64,000 nt of DNA from Opitutaceae bacterium (GTDB taxonomy: Bacteria; Verrucomicrobiota; Verrucomicrobiia; Opitutales; Opitutaceae), in the NCBI GenBank assembly GCA_030693515.1, contig JAUYAK010000026.1, forward strand, positions 47,328 through 111,327, written 5' to 3'. Below the pieces are notes generated by a model. That model was given only the letters and a program-made list of their open reading frames with translations. It made no database searches and was not told the origin of the DNA. The translations under genes and the position numbers were made by a program. Below are positions 61,609 through 64,000 of the stretch, piece by piece (within the stretch, counting starts at the first letter, position 1; each line of letters opens with the position of its first letter).

Positions 61609-64000
61609 ATGATCCCACTGAAAAACTACGCCAAGCTCGTCAGCTTGTTTTCCCTCCTCGCCATCGCCCGGTCTCTCGCCGCACAAACCGCCCCTACTGC
61701 CAATCGCCCTGCCTCCGAAGGCGAAACCGACAAGGCGATCGAACTTTCGCCCTTCGTCGTCCACTCCGAAAGGGACACGGGCTATCAGGCGGCCTCGACT
61801 CTGGCCGGCACCCGCCTCAACACGCCGGTCAAGGATCTCGGCGCCTCGATTTCGATCTACACCAAAGATTTTCTGACCGACATCGGCGCGACCAACTCCA
61901 GCGATCTGCTCATCTTCGCCACGGGTATGGAAGCGGCCGGGCCCGGCGGAAATTTCTCCGGCGCCACCAACGATATCAACTCCGTCCAAGTCCTCGGTGA
62001 CTCCGTGCGTGCGAACCCCCAGCAAGGCAGTCGCACCCGCGGTTTGTCCGCACCGAATTTCACGCGCGGCTTTTACACCACCAACATCGCCTTCGACAGC
62101 TACAACACGGAGACGGTCACGATCAACCGTGGCCCGAATGCCATCCTCTTCGGCGTCGGCAGCCCCGCCGGCGTCGTCGACACCTCGCTCCTCCGCCCCA
62201 ACCTCCGGCGCGACACGAACAAGGTCGAAGTGCGCTACGGCGACAACGACAGCCTGCGCGAGTCCTTCGATTTCAACCGCGTGCTGATGAAGGGCAAACT
62301 CGCCGTGCGTCTCGCCGCTTTGCACGATGAGGAGCGCTACGACCAACGTCCCGCCTACGAGGAAAAAAAGCGCATCTACGGCGCCGCGACCTTCGAGCCC
62401 TTCAAGTCCACCGCGCTGCGCCTCAATTTCGAGACGGGCCGCACCAAGGCCAATCGGCCGATCACCGTGCTCCCGTTTAAAAGCATCTCCGACGCGTGGC
62501 TCAACGGCACCCGCCCCGGTTTCGACTGGACGTTTTATGACGATCCCGCCCGCAATCCCGCCGCAGCCACTCAAGTCGTCGGCAGCGCCATCTGGGGGCC
62601 GCTTTTTGGCCAGCAGCAGCTTTTCAATCAGGTCCTGCAAGTTTACTCCGGCCCCGCCGCCACCTCGCCCGCCTACGCTTTTCGCAGCGAGACGAGCGTC
62701 ACCACCGGGAATGTCGCCAATGCCGTCCGCGCCGCAGTCTTCCAGCCGCTGGTCAACCGTGACCTCGCGAACGACGCCATCCCGCTGCTGACCACGGTAA
62801 ACGTCGGGGAACTCATCGGCGCCTACTGGACCGGAGCCAACGTCCTCCCGGGCCAACTTTCGGGCGTCGCACCCGCCGGCATCAAGATGCAGGGCTTCAC
62901 GGATTTCAGCGCCTTCGATTTCCGTCGGCGGATGCTCGATGAAACCTCGCTCCAAGGTGACAGCTTTCACACGTTCAACGTCGCGTTCGAGCAGCGTGCC
63001 TGGGAAGACCGCCTCGGCCTTGAGCTGGCCTACGACACCCAGCGCATCGACCGGCGCACCAAGAATTCCGGCTTCTCCCAAGGCAATTCCAATCACATCC
63101 GCGTCGATGTGAACCAGGTTCTCCCCACCGGTCAGCCCAATCCGAATTACGGCCGCCCCTTCGCCAACATCTACAGCCAGGCGAACTGGCTCAACAATTT
63201 CACCGAGCGTGAAACCAAGCGCGCCACCGGCTTTGTCAAATACGACTTCAAGGACACGAAGTCATCGTGGGGCAAGTGGCTCGGCCGCCACACCCTCACC
63301 GGCCTCTACGAAGAATCGAAAAACGATTCGATCGCCTACACCCATCGGTTTGCGACCGACGGCGCGGCCTCCCGTGACATCAACGCCAATATCAGTGTCT
63401 TCGCCCGCCGTCCCGGCGTGCTCGTTTACCTCGGCCCATCCGTCATCGGGAATAACAACCCGCTCCGGCTCGAGCCCATCCAGATCCCCGTCATCAATGC
63501 CGGCCCGCTGCCCGTCCCCGTGCGCTATTTCGTCCGTGCCGCCAATGCCACCGACCCCGGTGCCTTTGTGGACGCTCCGGCCTCGCTGGTTGAGATCAAC
63601 GCCGGCGGCAACGCCGAGCGCGACGTGATCAAGTCGCGCGCCGCGCTCCTGCAAAGTTATTGGCTGCAGGATCACCTCGTTACCTTGGTCGGCTGGCGCC
63701 GCGATGCCGACTACTTTGCTCGAAGGAACATCAATTTTGTGGCGAATCCCAGCAACCCGAACGATCCCGGCAAAGTGCACTACGGGTTCAATGATCTCGC
63801 TCTGCCCGGCACCCCGCCGCTCAACGTCGCCGCCGAAACGTGGACCTACAGCGGCGTCCTCCGCTGGCCGAAAAAATTGATCAAGCTGCCCGAGGGCACC
63901 GATCTCAGCGTCTTCTACAACGAGTCCGCAAATTTCACCCCGTCTGGTGGCCGCGTCGACGGGTTTAATCAACCGCTCGCTTCTCCCAGCGGCAAAACCA
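61609..64000 (+). CDS. TonB-dependent receptor, N-terminal part (3' end outside window)
   Basis: The first ~797 residues of a receptor. Signal peptide (LVSLFSLLAIARSLAAQ), ELSPFVV segment, plug (TLAGTRLNTPVKDLGASISI, VTINRGPNAILFGVGSPAGV) and the first part of the barrel. It is a close paralogue of the receptor at 23997 and can be aligned with it to the window end (SGGRVDGFNQPLASPSGKT). There is no P1-P8 type promoter in front; it is probably expressed from the XylR operon. Confidence 0.93.
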   Translation, partial: MIPLKNYAKLVSLFSLLAIARSLAAQTAPTANRPASEGETDKAIELSPFVVHSERDTGYQAASTLAGTRLNTPVKDLGASISIYTKDFLTDIGATNSSDLLIFATGMEAAGPGGNFSGATNDINSVQVLGDSVRANPQQGSRTRGLSAPNFTRGFYTTNIAFDSYNTETVTINRGPNAILFGVGSPAGVVDTSLLRPNLRRDTNKVEVRYGDNDSLRESFDFNRVLMKGKLAVRLAALHDEERYDQRPAYEEKKRIYGAATFEPFKSTALRLNFETGRTKANRPITVLPFKSISDAWLNGTRPGFDWTFYDDPARNPAAATQVVGSAIWGPLFGQQQLFNQVLQVYSGPAATSPAYAFRSETSVTTGNVANAVRAAVFQPLVNRDLANDAIPLLTTVNVGELIGAYWTGANVLPGQLSGVAPAGIKMQGFTDFSAFDFRRRMLDETSLQGDSFHTFNVAFEQRAWEDRLGLELAYDTQRIDRRTKNSGFSQGNSNHIRVDVNQVLPTGQPNPNYGRPFANIYSQANWLNNFTERETKRATGFVKYDFKDTKSSWGKWLGRHTLTGLYEESKNDSIAYTHRFATDGAASRDINANISVFARRPGVLVYLGPSVIGNNNPLRLEPIQIPVINAGPLPVPVRYFVRAANATDPGAFVDAPASLVEINAGGNAERDVIKSRAALLQSYWLQDHLVTLVGWRRDADYFARRNINFVANPSNPNDPGKVHYGFNDLALPGTPPLNVAAETWTYSGVLRWPKKLIKLPEGTDLSVFYNESANFTPSGGRVDGFNQPLASPSGKT

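Noticed and set aside
1..64000. CRISPR arrays, tRNA or rRNA genes, integrase, att sites or prophage genes
   Set aside because: I looked for regularly spaced repeats, tRNA-like cloverleaf ends and transposase or integrase motifs and saw none. Only the small MITE-like element has mobile-element character.

Overview
The window comes from a GC-rich, Gram-negative, polysaccharide-degrading bacterium, most likely a member of the Opitutaceae (Verrucomicrobiota). That assignment is inferred from family features and was not checked by a database search. The supporting features are large TonB-dependent receptors that open with an ELSPFVV motif, many Tat-exported Gfo/Idh and xylose-isomerase-like proteins, sulfatases, LVIVD-type propellers and a XylR/AraC regulator. 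I see no rRNA, tRNA, CRISPR array, phage genes or intact transposase.

Layout. 1-4.2 kb: end of a TonB receptor, an organophosphate-type MFS permease and a small secreted propeller-like protein. 4.4-12.2 kb: an operon of two Gfo/Idh oxidoreductases, two TIM-barrel isomerases and a large beta-helix protein. 12.4-17.3 kb (minus): an isomerase, then a two-component system (NarL-type regulator plus a kinase with discoidin-like sensor domains) and an LVIVD propeller. 17.8-27.4 kb: two sulfatases, one fused to an LVIVD propeller, an agarase-like hydrolase and a TonB receptor. 27.4-28.3 kb: a decayed copy of the beta-helix gene carrying a small MITE-like insertion. 28.4-30 kb (minus): RraA-like and IclR genes. 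30.3-49 kb: a second catabolic block with a TonB receptor, GH20- and GH2-like hydrolases, serine hydrolase, creatininase-like enzyme, glucarate-dehydratase-like enzyme, SDR, an unknown protein, MFS permease, heparinase-like lyase, exported nitrilase and isomerase. 49.1-53.1 kb (minus): a second copy of the regulator/kinase/LVIVD module. 53.4-56.2 kb: a propeller-bearing, lambda-carrageenase-like gene with a frameshift. 56.2-57.4 kb: a cluster of gene fragments. 57.4-64 kb: XylR regulator, amino-sugar-phosphate deaminase, ROK kinase, an almost exact second copy of the 4.7-kb Gfo/Idh gene, and a TonB receptor cut by the window end.

The main discovery candidate is a regulon. Eight places share a promoter with a conserved block (roughly WTTNCGKGGRTTG, usually preceded by a C-run) that runs into a TTG-type -35 box, then exactly 17 bases, then a -10 box of the form xAxxxT. 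They lie in front of the Gfo/Idh operon, an isomerase, both LVIVD/kinase/regulator operons, the first sulfatase, a TonB receptor, the carrageenase-like gene and its decayed copy. The two response regulators have nearly the same unusual recognition helix and sit in the operons this promoter would drive. I infer that a duplicated, discoidin-sensing two-component system controls a scattered sulfated-polysaccharide regulon. The 28-48 kb and 57-64 kb blocks lack the element and carry their own IclR and XylR regulators.

Working model: outer-membrane receptors import oligosaccharides; sulfatases and hydrolases or lyases trim them in the periplasm; Tat-exported Gfo/Idh and TIM-barrel enzymes may oxidise and isomerise sugars outside the cytoplasm; MFS permeases bring in monomers for NagB/ROK and uronate or aldarate catabolism.
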